A DNA stretch of 64,000 nucleotides, from assembly GCA_963844435.1 (NCBI GenBank), contig CAWJOG010000015.1:1-64000 (forward strand), written 5' to 3'. This stretch comes from JBDSLU01 sp963844435. Its GTDB lineage: Bacteria; Acidobacteriota; Vicinamibacteria; Vicinamibacterales; Vicinamibacteraceae. The notes under the pieces are model-generated. The model was not told the DNA's origin, made no database searches, and saw nothing but the letters and a program-made list of their open reading frames with translations. This document shows, one piece after another, positions 19,304 to 28,632 of this stretch. Every line of letters starts with the position of its first letter. Position 1 is the first letter of the stretch. Both the position numbers and the translations under genes were made by a program.

Positions 19304-19358
19304 GCCCCACTTCTCCTCGGTCGCACGCGTCCCGGAGCCCGGACCGGGCCGGCCGGCA

Positions 19359-19688
19359 TCAGGTCACCTGCCGGCCGTCGCGGACCTCCGCGACGTAGTC
19401 GAGCCCTCGCGTCGTGGTGACGAAGTCGAACTGCACCACGGGCTCCTGCACCGACTCGACCACCGCGAGCAGCGACGTGAACGGCTCCGAGCGCACGCGG
19501 CGGCGCATGTCGGCTTCGGTGGACCATTCTTCGACGTAGCGCACCGTCGCATCGGGATCGACCCAGCACGAGCAGACGAGACAGCCCTGCTCCAGCCGCG
19601 TCCCGATGCCCAGGAAGCGCAACGCGTCGAGGAGCTCCTGCGCCCCGCGCGTCGATGCGGCGTTCAGCGCAACCGTCAGCCGCACCAT
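19359..19688 (-). CDS. ABM (antibiotic biosynthesis monooxygenase-like) domain protein
   Basis: Protein of 109 residues with the dimeric alpha/beta-barrel ABM fold: MVRLTVALNAASTRGAQELL, ALRFLGIGTRLEQGCLVCSC, TVRYVEEWSTEADMRRRVRS and EPVVQFDFVTTTRGLDYV. Members include quinol monooxygenases and heme- or stress-related small proteins; the specific substrate is not predictable. The paired cysteines in CLVCSC are notable. The start lies only 12 bases after the -12 element of a sigma-54 promoter, giving an almost leaderless message. It is the first gene of the envelope operon that ends at 14815. Confidence 0.85.
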   Translation of the reverse strand: MVRLTVALNAASTRGAQELLDALRFLGIGTRLEQGCLVCSCWVDPDATVRYVEEWSTEADMRRRVRSEPFTSLLAVVESVQEPVVQFDFVTTTRGLDYVAEVRDGRQVT

Positions 19689-19700
19689 GATCCGTGCTCT

Positions 19701-19716
19701 AGCACCAGTCGTTCCA
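19701..19716 (-). promoter_or_regulatory. Sigma-54 promoter for the ABM-DUF3300-DUF2950-MscS operon
   Basis: On the minus strand TGGAACGACTGGTGCT: correct 10-base spacing, -24 TGGAACG (one mismatch), -12 GTGCT. The bipartite element at 19816 is about 100 bp upstream. Confidence 0.6.
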
Positions 19717-19815
19717 CATTGATCACGCCCAGCCCCACCCCGACTTACTGCCCCGGAACAAACGGGTTGCACGCGAACGCCCGTCCGCGCCGGCCCCTGG
19801 CCTCGAGCGCCGATG

Positions 19816-19850
19816 GCCCGGTATCGCAGAGGGTCCACGGCATACCGGAG
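19816..19850. promoter_or_regulatory. Bipartite activator-site candidate (UAS), copy 4
   Basis: GCCCGGTATCGCAGAG, spacer GGT, CCACGGCATACCGGAG. The right half is close to the consensus; the left half is degenerate. It lies between the activator gene and the ABM gene. Confidence 0.6.
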
Positions 19851-19886
19851 CCAGGCATGGAAGGCGGCCGCGGCACCTCGACGCCA

Positions 19887-21710
19887 CTAGGCGTGGCCCG
19901 GCCGTCTCACGCCGAGCTTCGCCATCCGCGTCTCGAGCGTCGTCGGCTTCAATCCGAGCCGCTCGGCCGCGCCGCCCACGCCGCGCACACGCCAGGCGGT
20001 GCTTTCCAGCACGCCGCGGATGTGCTCCTTCTCGACGTCGACCAGCCGCGAGCTCCGTTTCGCGGATGCCGCCGACGCCAGGGGCAGGGGAATCGTCAGG
20101 CGCGGCGTCGTCGCCACGATCATCGCGCGCTCCACGACGTTGCGGAGCTCGCGGATGTTGCCGGGCCACGAATAGCGCTGCAGCGCGGCGAGGTTGTCCT
20201 TGTCGATCGAGTCGACCCGCTTGCCGAACGCCTTCGAGAACTCCTCGACGAAGCGCCAGACGAGCAGCGGAATGTCCTGGACGCGCTCACGCAGGGGCGG
20301 CACCTGGATCGGGAACACGTTCAGGCGGTAGTAGAGATCCTCCCGGAACGCGTTCTCGCCGATGAGCTGCTCGAGATCCCGGTGCGTCGCCGCGATGATG
20401 CGCGTGTCGACGGCGATCGGCCGCGGGCTGCCGAGACGCTCGATCTGTCGCGCCTCCAGGACCCGCAGCAGCTTCACCTGCACGTCGAGCGGCAGGTCGC
20501 CGATCTCGTCGAGGAAGATGGTGGAATGGTTGGCCAGCTCGAACCGGCCCACCTGCCGCGCCAGCGCGCCGGTGAAGGCGCCCTTTTCGCGGCCGAACAG
20601 CTCGCTCTCGATGAGCGTCGCCGGAATCGCGGCACAGTTCACGCGCACCATCGCGCGCCCCTGCCGCGGCCCGCGCTCGTGGATCTCGGTGGCGAAGAGC
20701 TCCTTGCCGGTGCCGGTTTCCCCCAGCAGGAGCACCGTCGCGTCCGTCGCCGCGACCTGATCGATCTGCTCGAGGACCCGGACCATGGCCGCGCTCCGCC
20801 CGACCACGCGCGTCTGGCCCAGCCGCTCGCGCGTCTCCTTCCGCAGGTAGACGTTCTCGATCTGCAGCTGCTCTTTCAGCCGTTTCGCTTCGCGGGCGCC
20901 GGCCCAGACTTCCTCGTCGCGCCGCTGTCGGGCGAGGATTTCGCCGAACACGCTGGCGATCACCGCGAGCCGATGCGTGACCGACGGGGTCCACATCCGC
21001 TCGGCCCGCACCACGTGGAAGCCGACCGCACCGGCGACGCGGCCCTCCGTCCACAGCGGCATCTTGACGGCCGACTTCACGCCCATCGCCTCATACGACT
21101 CGCGATCGACGGCGTCGGGCACGTCGGCGAGATTGGAGAACGCCACCGTCAGGCCGGCCCGGACCCGCTCGATCGCCCAGGGGAAGCGGGTCGGCGCCGG
21201 TGTCGGCGAAGGGACGCCGGGGCTCACCCAGGTCGCGAACTCCGCCGGCACGCCGCCCGCGTCGATCGTGTAGCAGACGCTGCGATCGAGGTTGACGTGC
21301 TCGCAGACGCGGCGCAGGCCCTCGCGGGTGGCGTCCGCGAACTGCTCGACCGGAACGTTGATGAACTGACCGGACAGCTCGGCGACGAACCGCTCGAACT
21401 CGAGCTGCTCCTGGAGTGTCTGCTGCCAGTCGGCCGAGCCCTGTTCGGACGGGTGCGCCACCGGGGTCAGCACGAAGGCACCTTCAGCCGTCCGCAGGGG
21501 GCGCACCCTGATCTCGCCCGGCGTCTCCGGGTCGTCCTTGTGGCGGGCGACGACCTCGAGCGTGGGTCCGATCGCGTCGGGGCCCAGCCCCCCGCCGGAC
21601 GCGTCCTGCGGCACGGCGTGCACGGCCGGCACGGCGTCCGGCGGGAGCACGTCGAGAAGCCCGTCGCGCCGGTAGCCGAACTGTCGCTCCGCCTCACGGT
21701 TGACCAGCAC
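19887..21710 (-). CDS. Sigma-54-dependent activator (PAS-GAF-AAA+-Fis), likely regulon controller
   Basis: Enhancer-binding protein that remodels sigma-54 RNA polymerase with ATP. Order: a partial PAS domain (IVLVNREAERQFGYRRDGLL), a GAF domain (about residues 110-275, LSGQFINVPVEQFADATREG to VVRAERMW), a linker coiled coil, the AAA+ domain with Walker A GETGTGKE, the GAFTGA loop (EKGAFTGALARQVG), Walker B LDEIGDLPLD and the second-region FREDLYYRLNVFPI, then a Fis-type helix-turn-helix (GGAAERLGLKPTTLETRMAK). The start is doubtful: GTG 21710 lies inside the PAS fold, and 19 more PAS-like codons run back to the TAG that ends the preceding gene. It is co-transcribed with that secreted-protein gene from a sigma-54 promoter, so it probably activates itself. 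Confidence 0.92.
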   Translation of the reverse strand: MLVNREAERQFGYRRDGLLDVLPPDAVPAVHAVPQDASGGGLGPDAIGPTLEVVARHKDDPETPGEIRVRPLRTAEGAFVLTPVAHPSEQGSADWQQTLQEQLEFERFVAELSGQFINVPVEQFADATREGLRRVCEHVNLDRSVCYTIDAGGVPAEFATWVSPGVPSPTPAPTRFPWAIERVRAGLTVAFSNLADVPDAVDRESYEAMGVKSAVKMPLWTEGRVAGAVGFHVVRAERMWTPSVTHRLAVIASVFGEILARQRRDEEVWAGAREAKRLKEQLQIENVYLRKETRERLGQTRVVGRSAAMVRVLEQIDQVAATDATVLLLGETGTGKELFATEIHERGPRQGRAMVRVNCAAIPATLIESELFGREKGAFTGALARQVGRFELANHSTIFLDEIGDLPLDVQVKLLRVLEARQIERLGSPRPIAVDTRIIAATHRDLEQLIGENAFREDLYYRLNVFPIQVPPLRERVQDIPLLVWRFVEEFSKAFGKRVDSIDKDNLAALQRYSWPGNIRELRNVVERAMIVATTPRLTIPLPLASAASAKRSSRLVDVEKEHIRGVLESTAWRVRGVGGAAERLGLKPTTLETRMAKLGVRRPGHA

Positions 21711-21767
21711 GATCGTGCCCTCCGGATTCAGGACCGGGACGCCCGTCGAAGCGGCGTCGATGGCCAG

Positions 21768-22341
21768 CTACTTCGCTTTGCTCACCGCCGTCAGCTTCAC
21801 CAGCTCCGAGGCGAAGTCCTCGACGACGAACGCGCCGTTCTTCAGGGTGATCTTCGCCGCCGGCGCGAGCGTGCCGGCACCGTTCCCCTTCGCGTCGACC
21901 TCGATGTCGACCACGGAAAAGTCGTAGCCCGCCTTCGATTTGGCCTCCGGGACGCCGGCGCCGAGGAAGAGGATCGGGGTGTCGCTGACGATCGTGAGCA
22001 ACCGGCCCTTGTCGGTGGCACGCTCGATCGTGATTCGCGTCGGGGTCGGCTTGCCGTTGCCGAGCGTCACCGAGCCCGTGGGCGCGACCCCCGTCAGGGC
22101 CTTGCGCAGGCCGGCCACTCCGCCGCTCTTGAACGCGGCGGCCAGCCCATCGGCTTCCGCCTGGGGCATGGCCCGCGTCGACGCTGATCGTCACCGGCGC
22201 GGTGGCCGACGCGCCTCCGGCCGTCTTCACGGTCGCGGTGGCTGTGAAGGTTTCGGCCTGCTGTCCGTTCGCGGCCGACGTCGTCGCCACGGAGACGGTG
22301 CAAGCCAGGACGCCGCAGAGGATCAGCTGTCGAACACGCAT
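21768..22341 (-). CDS. Secreted protein, paralogue of the 15392 gene, one frameshift
   Basis: Secreted protein of about 190 residues, unknown family, clearly related to the protein at 14815-15392. The ATG at 22341 follows AGGAGACCATTCCC and gives a signal peptide (MRVRQLILCGVLACTVSVAT). The mature part runs ETFTATATVKTAGGASATAP, then after a shift near 22170 RAMPQAEADGLAAAFKSGGV, AGLRKALTGVAPTGSVTLGN, DTPILFLGAGVPEAKSKAGY and KNGAFVVEDFASELVKLTAV. It is the first gene of the transcript that includes the sigma-54 activator, so the two are co-regulated; one could imagine it as a sensor input, but nothing in the sequence proves that. Confidence 0.8.
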
Positions 22342-22380
22342 GGGAATGGTCTCCTGGGAAACGCGATCGACGGTGAGCGA

Positions 22381-22397
22381 TTGCAGCACACGTACCA
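22381..22397 (-). promoter_or_regulatory. Sigma-54 promoter for the secreted protein-activator operon
   Basis: On the minus strand TGGTACGTGTGCTGCAA: 10-base spacing, -24 TGGTACG, -12 CTGCA. Its -24 sequence matches the GGTACGTGC core of the promoters at 29212 and 36166. It is 87 bp from the UAS. Confidence 0.7.
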
Positions 22398-22482
22398 TCG
22401 GCCAAAGCCCGGTTCTACGCGCATGAATGCAGGACAGGGCAAGTATCGCGGCTGCGTCGCCGCCGTAGCCAGCGCGACAGGC

Positions 22483-22517
22483 CTCCGGCACTGCGGAGCA
22501 CGCCCGACATGCCGGAG
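22483..22517. promoter_or_regulatory. Bipartite activator-site candidate (UAS), copy 5, between divergent promoters
   Basis: CTCCGGCACTGCGGAG, spacer CAC, GCCCGACATGCCGGAG. It sits in the 310-base gene-free stretch 22342-22651 between the activator operon and the ATP synthase operon, which otherwise contains only the two promoters. Confidence 0.7.
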
Positions 22518-22616
22518 GGCTCGCCGGCCTACGGGGATTGGCCCGCGGCACGCGAGGCACCTGTTCGCGAGTGTGATTCCCGGCCCGCCACGCGCGGCAC
22601 GCGACGGTCCGTCGCT

Positions 22617-22632
22617 TGGCATGGGCCGTGCT
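22617..22632 (+). promoter_or_regulatory. Sigma-54-like promoter for the ATP synthase operon
   Basis: TGGCATGGGCCGTGCT: 10-base spacing, -24 TGGCATG and -12 GTGCT, very like the promoter at 11290. It is 99 bp after the UAS. The -12 is only 20 bp from the atpB start, so the leader would be short. Confidence 0.55.
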
Positions 22633-22651
22633 GTGGACGCGCCGGCCTCAC

Positions 22652-23488
22652 ATGTTCATCGCGCTCATCGCCGAACCGGTGTCGCACGGCCTGCCGCAGA
22701 AGGCCGTCGAGCTCGCCCGCCCTTTCGGCTTCCCGATCACGAACTCGATGGTCGTCACGTGGATCGTGGCGCTCGCCCTGATCGTCTTCGCGCAGGTCGC
22801 GACGCGGAAGATGACGGAGGTTCCGAGCGGTCCCCAGAATCTTCTGGAGTGGCTCGTCGAGAGCCTCTACGGGCTCCTCGAGAGCATGATCGGGCACCAC
22901 CTGGTCGAACGGACCTTCTGGTTCTTCGGCACGGTCTTCATCTTCATCCTCGCGGCGAACTGGATCAGCCTCTTGCCGGGCGTCGGCACGATCGGGTGGG
23001 GTCATGACGGCGCGCACGGCTTCGTGGTGCAGCAGCCGCTCTTCCGCGGCGCGAACGCGGATCTCAACCTGACGCTGGCGATGGCGCTGGTGTTCTTCGC
23101 CTGCTGGATCTACTGGGCCCTCCGTGAGACGGGGCCGGCCGGCATCGCCAAGGAGCTCTTCGCGCCGAAGGGCGACACGACGGGTTTCCTGAAGGTCCTG
23201 ATGATCGTCGTGTTCTTCGCGGCCGGCTGCCTGGAGATCATCTCCATCCTCTTCCGCCCCATTTCTCTGAGCTTCCGGCTGTACGGCAACGTCTTCGCGG
23301 GCGAGACGATGCTCGAGACGATGTCGACCATCGTCCCTGGCCTGGGCTGGCTGCTGCCGATCCCGTTCTACTTCATGGAGCTGCTGGTGGGCCTGGTCCA
23401 GGCGCTGGTCTTCATGCTGCTGACGGCCGTGTTCACCGCGCTGATCTGCCACCACGACGAGCCCGCGCGGCCAGACGCGCATGCCTGA
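22652..23488 (+). CDS. atpB: F-type ATP synthase subunit a
   Basis: Membrane subunit that forms the proton half-channels of the F0 motor. 278 residues with five to six helices. The essential arginine sits in ISLSFRLYGNVFAGETML, and WISLLPGVGTIG plus FYFMELLVGLVQALVFMLLT complete the signature. ATG 22652 is chosen because upstream in-frame codons (TTG 22616) fall inside the sigma-54 promoter; no clear ribosome site is present, as in a short or leaderless message. First gene of a canonical atpBEFHAGDC operon; no atpI is seen upstream. Confidence 0.95.
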   Translation: MFIALIAEPVSHGLPQKAVELARPFGFPITNSMVVTWIVALALIVFAQVATRKMTEVPSGPQNLLEWLVESLYGLLESMIGHHLVERTFWFFGTVFIFILAANWISLLPGVGTIGWGHDGAHGFVVQQPLFRGANADLNLTLAMALVFFACWIYWALRETGPAGIAKELFAPKGDTTGFLKVLMIVVFFAAGCLEIISILFRPISLSFRLYGNVFAGETMLETMSTIVPGLGWLLPIPFYFMELLVGLVQALVFMLLTAVFTALICHHDEPARPDAHA

Positions 23489-23556
23489 ACGTTCGACAAC
23501 TCCGGTGACGTGACCTCACCTCGTGACGCCGGCGAGACAGCGAAAGGACAACGACG

Positions 23557-23745
23557 ATGACCGGAAGCTTGCATGTCGGCCTGGCGGCTCTGGGAGCGGC
23601 CATAGGCGTGGGATTGATCGGGATGGGCGCATCGACGGCCGTGGGACGCAATCCCGGGTCGTCCACGAAGATCATGGTGCAGTCGATCCTCGCCATCGCC
23701 TTCGCGGAAGCCATCGTGTTCTACGCGCTGTTCCTGGTGCAGTAA
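23557..23745 (+). CDS. atpE: F-type ATP synthase subunit c
   Basis: Two-helix proteolipid of the rotor ring, only 62 residues (family usually 70-90). Helix 1 is glycine-rich (LGAAIGVGLIGMGASTAVGR), the polar loop is RNPG, and helix 2 carries the ion-binding glutamate in AIAFAEAIVFYALF. The residues that mark Na+-binding rings (Gln in helix 1, and the ES-T-Y set around the glutamate) are absent, so H+ is the likely coupling ion. AAAGGACAACGACG precedes the ATG. It lies 68 bp after atpB. Confidence 0.95.
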   Translation: MTGSLHVGLAALGAAIGVGLIGMGASTAVGRNPGSSTKIMVQSILAIAFAEAIVFYALFLVQ

Positions 23746-23793
23746 CCGGATGCCCTGCCCCTCGCCCGGGCGCGGGGACCAACGGAGCTCACC

Positions 23794-24339
23794 ATGATGT
23801 TTGCACTGGCATTCCAGGCCGTCGCCGACCACGGCGCCGAGGCCGAGGGCATCGCCAGCAGGTTCGGCGTCGCCTGGCCGCACCTGCTGGCGCAGATCGT
23901 CAGCTTCGGCATCGTCTGCGCCGTGCTCTACCTGCTCGCCTACAAGCCGATCCTGACGATGCTCGAGGCGCGGCGGCAGCAGATCGCCAGCGGCCTCGCC
24001 AACGCCAAGAAGATCGAGGCGGAGCTCGCGCGCATCGAGATCGAGCGGCGCGACGTGCTGGCGAAGGCCGACGCCTACGGCAAGCAGCTGATCGAGGAGG
24101 CCCGCGCCGCGGCGGCGCGGGTGCGCACCGAGGAGACGCAGAAGGCGGCAGCCGCCGCCGACCAGATCCTGGTCCGCGCCCAGGAGACGTCCGAGCGCGA
24201 GCGCGCCCGGATGCTCGCCGAGCTGAAACGCGAGGTCGGTCAGCTGGTGCTCCGCACGACCGCGAGCGTCACCGGCAAGATCCTGACCTCCGACGATCAG
24301 CGGCGCCTCTCCGAGGAAACCGCCCGGCAGCTGGGATGA
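23794..24339 (+). CDS. atpF: F-type ATP synthase subunit b
   Basis: Peripheral-stalk subunit of 181 residues. A single N-terminal membrane helix (HLLAQIVSFGIVCAVLYLLA) is followed by YKPILTMLEARRQQIASGLA and a long charged coiled coil that reaches the F1 head. A short hydrophilic leader precedes the helix. Two ATG codons are adjacent at 23794 and 23797, so the exact start may differ by one residue. It lies 48 bp after atpE and 4 bp before atpH. Confidence 0.95.
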   Translation: MMFALAFQAVADHGAEAEGIASRFGVAWPHLLAQIVSFGIVCAVLYLLAYKPILTMLEARRQQIASGLANAKKIEAELARIEIERRDVLAKADAYGKQLIEEARAAAARVRTEETQKAAAAADQILVRAQETSERERARMLAELKREVGQLVLRTTASVTGKILTSDDQRRLSEETARQLG

Positions 24340-24343
24340 TGCG

Positions 24344-24736
24344 ATGAAAGGCAACAGGCGCACCATCCGCGCCGCGCGACGCCTCTATCGCCTGTGCCAG
24401 ATCGACGGGCGACTGGACGAGAGCCGTGTCCGTCAGGTGGCGAAGCGGCTCGGCGCCTCCAGGCGCCGGGGCTCCATCGCCGTGCTCTCGAGCCTCCGCC
24501 GCATGGTGAAGCTCGATCGCGACCGTCACCGGGCCGTCGTCGAAACCGCGACGAGCCTGCCCGACGATCTGCGCGACGAGGTGCAGGCGAGCCTGGCGCG
24601 CCTCTACGGATCGGGACTGGCGACCTCGTTCGAGACGAGCCCCGACCTGATCGGCGGGATGCGCATCAGGGTCGGCAGCGACGTCTACGACGGCAGCGTG
24701 CGCGCACGACTGGCCGCCATCGAATCACGCTTGTAG
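24344..24736 (+). CDS. atpH: F-type ATP synthase subunit delta (short)
   Basis: Delta subunit, which joins the stator stalk to F1, at 130 residues instead of the usual 170-180. The C-terminal signature is present (LIGGMRIRVGSDVYDGSVRA, RLAAIESRL), and the N-terminal helical domain is reduced to AARRLYRLCQIDGRLDESRV. The frame is clean, so the shortness appears real rather than due to an indel. Position between atpF and atpA supports the call. A reduced delta hints at a divergent, possibly second, ATP synthase. Confidence 0.88.
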   Translation: MKGNRRTIRAARRLYRLCQIDGRLDESRVRQVAKRLGASRRRGSIAVLSSLRRMVKLDRDRHRAVVETATSLPDDLRDEVQASLARLYGSGLATSFETSPDLIGGMRIRVGSDVYDGSVRARLAAIESRL

Positions 24737-24763
24737 CTCGGGTGACTGTCGAGGCAATCCACC

Positions 24764-26302
<1,539 letters not shown>

Positions 26303-26304
26303 CG

Positions 26305-27171
26305 ATGGCCTCGCCCCGCGATCTCCGCCGGCGCATCCGCTCGATCAGCTCCACCGCCCAGATCACCCGGGCGATGCAGATGGTCGCCGCGTCGAAGATG
26401 CGGAAGGCGCAGCTGGCCGCCACTGCCGCGGCGCCGTTCTCGCGCCTGCTGTATCGCATCCAGCGCAGCGCGACCCTGCGGTCCGCCAACTTCCAGCATC
26501 CGCTGCTGCAGGTGCGCCCGGTGCGCACGCGCGCGGTCATCCTGATCGCCGCCGACAAGGGCCTCTGCGGCTCGCTCAACACCAACGTCTTCCGCGTGGC
26601 GGCGCAGTTCCCGACGGAGTCGACCGTCTACATCACCGCCGGCCGCAAGGCGGCGCAGTTCATCGCCCGCTCCCGCCGCAAGCTGGCGGCGGAGTTCGCC
26701 TACGGCGATACGCCGACGTTCGCCGAAGCCAGGGCGATCTCCTCGTTCGCGCAGGACCTGTTCCTGAAGGGCGAGGTCGATCAGGTGCAGGTCGTCGCCA
26801 CCCGGTTCGTCAACACGCTGACCCAGGAGCCCATCTCCATCGAGTACCTGCCGGTCGGCGCGATCACCGGGCTGAAGATCCCGGGCGCGGTCGCCGACGA
26901 GGCGATCACCGAGGAGGCGGCCGACGTCGTGTTCGAGCCGAACGCCGAGGCGCTGCTCGCCTACCTGCTCGGCCGCTACCTGAACATCTACATCTACTAC
27001 GTGATGTTGAGCGCCAAGGCGAGCGAGCAGAGCGCCCGCATGGTGTCGATGAAGAACGCAACCGACAGCGCGGAGAGCCTGATCAAGGAGCTCTCGCTCG
27101 AATACAACAAGCTGCGGCAGGGCAACATCACCAGGGAACTGCTGGAGATTGCCGGCGGGCAGGCGGGCTGA
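26305..27171 (+). CDS. atpG: F-type ATP synthase subunit gamma
   Basis: Central rotor shaft, 288 residues. N-terminal DLRRRIRSISSTAQITRAMQ and MVAASKMRKAQ, the Rossmann-like part VILIAADKGLCGSLNTNVFR, and the C-terminal SARMVSMKNATDSAESLIKE and YNKLRQGNITRELLEI are all diagnostic. ATG 26305 follows atpA by 2 bases. Full length with no shifts. Confidence 0.98.
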   Translation: MASPRDLRRRIRSISSTAQITRAMQMVAASKMRKAQLAATAAAPFSRLLYRIQRSATLRSANFQHPLLQVRPVRTRAVILIAADKGLCGSLNTNVFRVAAQFPTESTVYITAGRKAAQFIARSRRKLAAEFAYGDTPTFAEARAISSFAQDLFLKGEVDQVQVVATRFVNTLTQEPISIEYLPVGAITGLKIPGAVADEAITEEAADVVFEPNAEALLAYLLGRYLNIYIYYVMLSAKASEQSARMVSMKNATDSAESLIKELSLEYNKLRQGNITRELLEIAGGQAG

Positions 27172-27212
27172 CGTCGCGTCGGCCCGGTGAACACGGCGAA
27201 GAGGCGGGAGTC

Positions 27213-28616
27213 ATGAGCATCGGCAAGGTCGTTCAGGTCGTCGGTCCGGTCGTCGACGTCGAATTTCCCGGCGCCCTGCCGTCGATCTACAACGCGCTGA
27301 CCGTCGCCTACAAGGTGGAGGGCCAGCCGGTGACGCTGACCCTCGAAGTGCAGCAGCACCTCGGCGACAACACCGTCCGCACGATTTCGATGTCGGGCAC
27401 CGAGGGCATCAAGCGCGGCGTCGACGTCACCGACAGCGGGCAGCCCATCTCGATGCCCGTCGGCGACGGCGTGATGGGCCGTGTGTTCGACGTGGTGGGC
27501 AACGCGATCGACGAGCGGGGTCCGGTCGTCGCCGAGAAGCGCTACCCCATTCATCGGCCGCCGCCACCCCTCATCGATCAGTCGACGTCGCCCGAATTGC
27601 TCACCACCGGCATCAAGGTCATCGACCTGATCTGCCCGTTCCTCAAGGGCGGCAAGATCGGCGCGTTCGGCGGCGCCGGCGTCGGCAAGACCGTGGTGAT
27701 CATGGAGCTGATCAACAACATCGCCAAGCTCCACGGCGGCGTGTCGGTCTTCGCCGGCGTGGGCGAACGCACCCGGGAAGGCAACGACCTCTATCACGAG
27801 ATGTCGACGGCCGGCGTCATCGACCAGAAGAACCTGGGCGCGTCCAAGATCGCGCTCGTCTATGGCCAGATGAACGAGCCGCCCGGCGCGCGGCTGCGCG
27901 TGGCGCTCAGCGGCCTGGCCATCACCGAGTACTTCCGCGACGAACGGGGCCAGGACGTCCTGCTCTTCATCGACAACATCTTCCGCTTCTCGCAGGCGGG
28001 CTCGGAGGTCTCGGCGCTGCTCGGACGGACCGCGAGCGCCGTCGGCTACCAGCCGACGCTCGCCGCCGAGATGGGCGGCCTGCAGGAACGCATCACGTCC
28101 ACCAAGAAGGGGTCGATCACGTCGTTCCAGGCCGTCTACGTGCCGGCCGACGACCTGACCGACCCGGCGCCGGCGACGACGTTCGCCCACCTCGACGCGA
28201 CCATCGTGCTCGAGCGCTCGATCGCCGAGCTGGGCATCTATCCGGCCGTGGATCCGCTCGCCTCGACGTCGCGCGCGCTGGCGCCCGATGTCGTCGGCGA
28301 GGAACATTACGACGTCGCCCGCCGCGTCCAGCGCGTGCTGCAGCGGTTCAAGGATCTGCAGGACATCATCGCCATCCTGGGGATGGACGAGCTGTCGCCC
28401 GACGACAAGGTCACCGTCTACCGGGCCCGCAAGATCCAGCGCTTCCTGAGCCAGCCGTTCAGCTCGGCGCAGGTGTTCACCGGCCGCGAAGGCCGGCAGG
28501 TGCCGGTCGCGGACACCGTGCGCGGCTTCAAGGAAATCCTCGACGGCCTCCACGACGACGTCCCCGAAGGCAACTTCTACATGAAGGGCGGCATCGAGGA
28601 GATCCGCCAGGGCTGA
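27213..28616 (+). CDS. atpD: F-type ATP synthase subunit beta (catalytic)
   Basis: Catalytic subunit of F1, 467 residues. N-terminal GKVVQVVGPVVDVEFP, Walker A GGAGVGKTVVIMELINNIAK near residue 153, the catalytic glutamate in GERTREGNDLYHEM, Walker B DVLLFIDNIFRFSQAGSEVS, and the signature PAVDPLASTSRAL are all present. Full length, 41 bp after atpG. Confidence 0.99.
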   Translation: MSIGKVVQVVGPVVDVEFPGALPSIYNALTVAYKVEGQPVTLTLEVQQHLGDNTVRTISMSGTEGIKRGVDVTDSGQPISMPVGDGVMGRVFDVVGNAIDERGPVVAEKRYPIHRPPPPLIDQSTSPELLTTGIKVIDLICPFLKGGKIGAFGGAGVGKTVVIMELINNIAKLHGGVSVFAGVGERTREGNDLYHEMSTAGVIDQKNLGASKIALVYGQMNEPPGARLRVALSGLAITEYFRDERGQDVLLFIDNIFRFSQAGSEVSALLGRTASAVGYQPTLAAEMGGLQERITSTKKGSITSFQAVYVPADDLTDPAPATTFAHLDATIVLERSIAELGIYPAVDPLASTSRALAPDVVGEEHYDVARRVQRVLQRFKDLQDIIAILGMDELSPDDKVTVYRARKIQRFLSQPFSSAQVFTGREGRQVPVADTVRGFKEILDGLHDDVPEGNFYMKGGIEEIRQG

Positions 28617-28632
28617 CACGGACGGATTGCAC

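Noticed and set aside
19152..22187. 1011-codon plus-strand open frame across the activator gene
   Set aside because: Antisense shadow: no known domains, whereas the minus strand encodes a full AAA+ activator.
23557..23745. Na+-translocating ATP synthase
   Set aside because: The c subunit lacks the glutamine and the ES/T-Y sodium ligands around the ion-binding glutamate.
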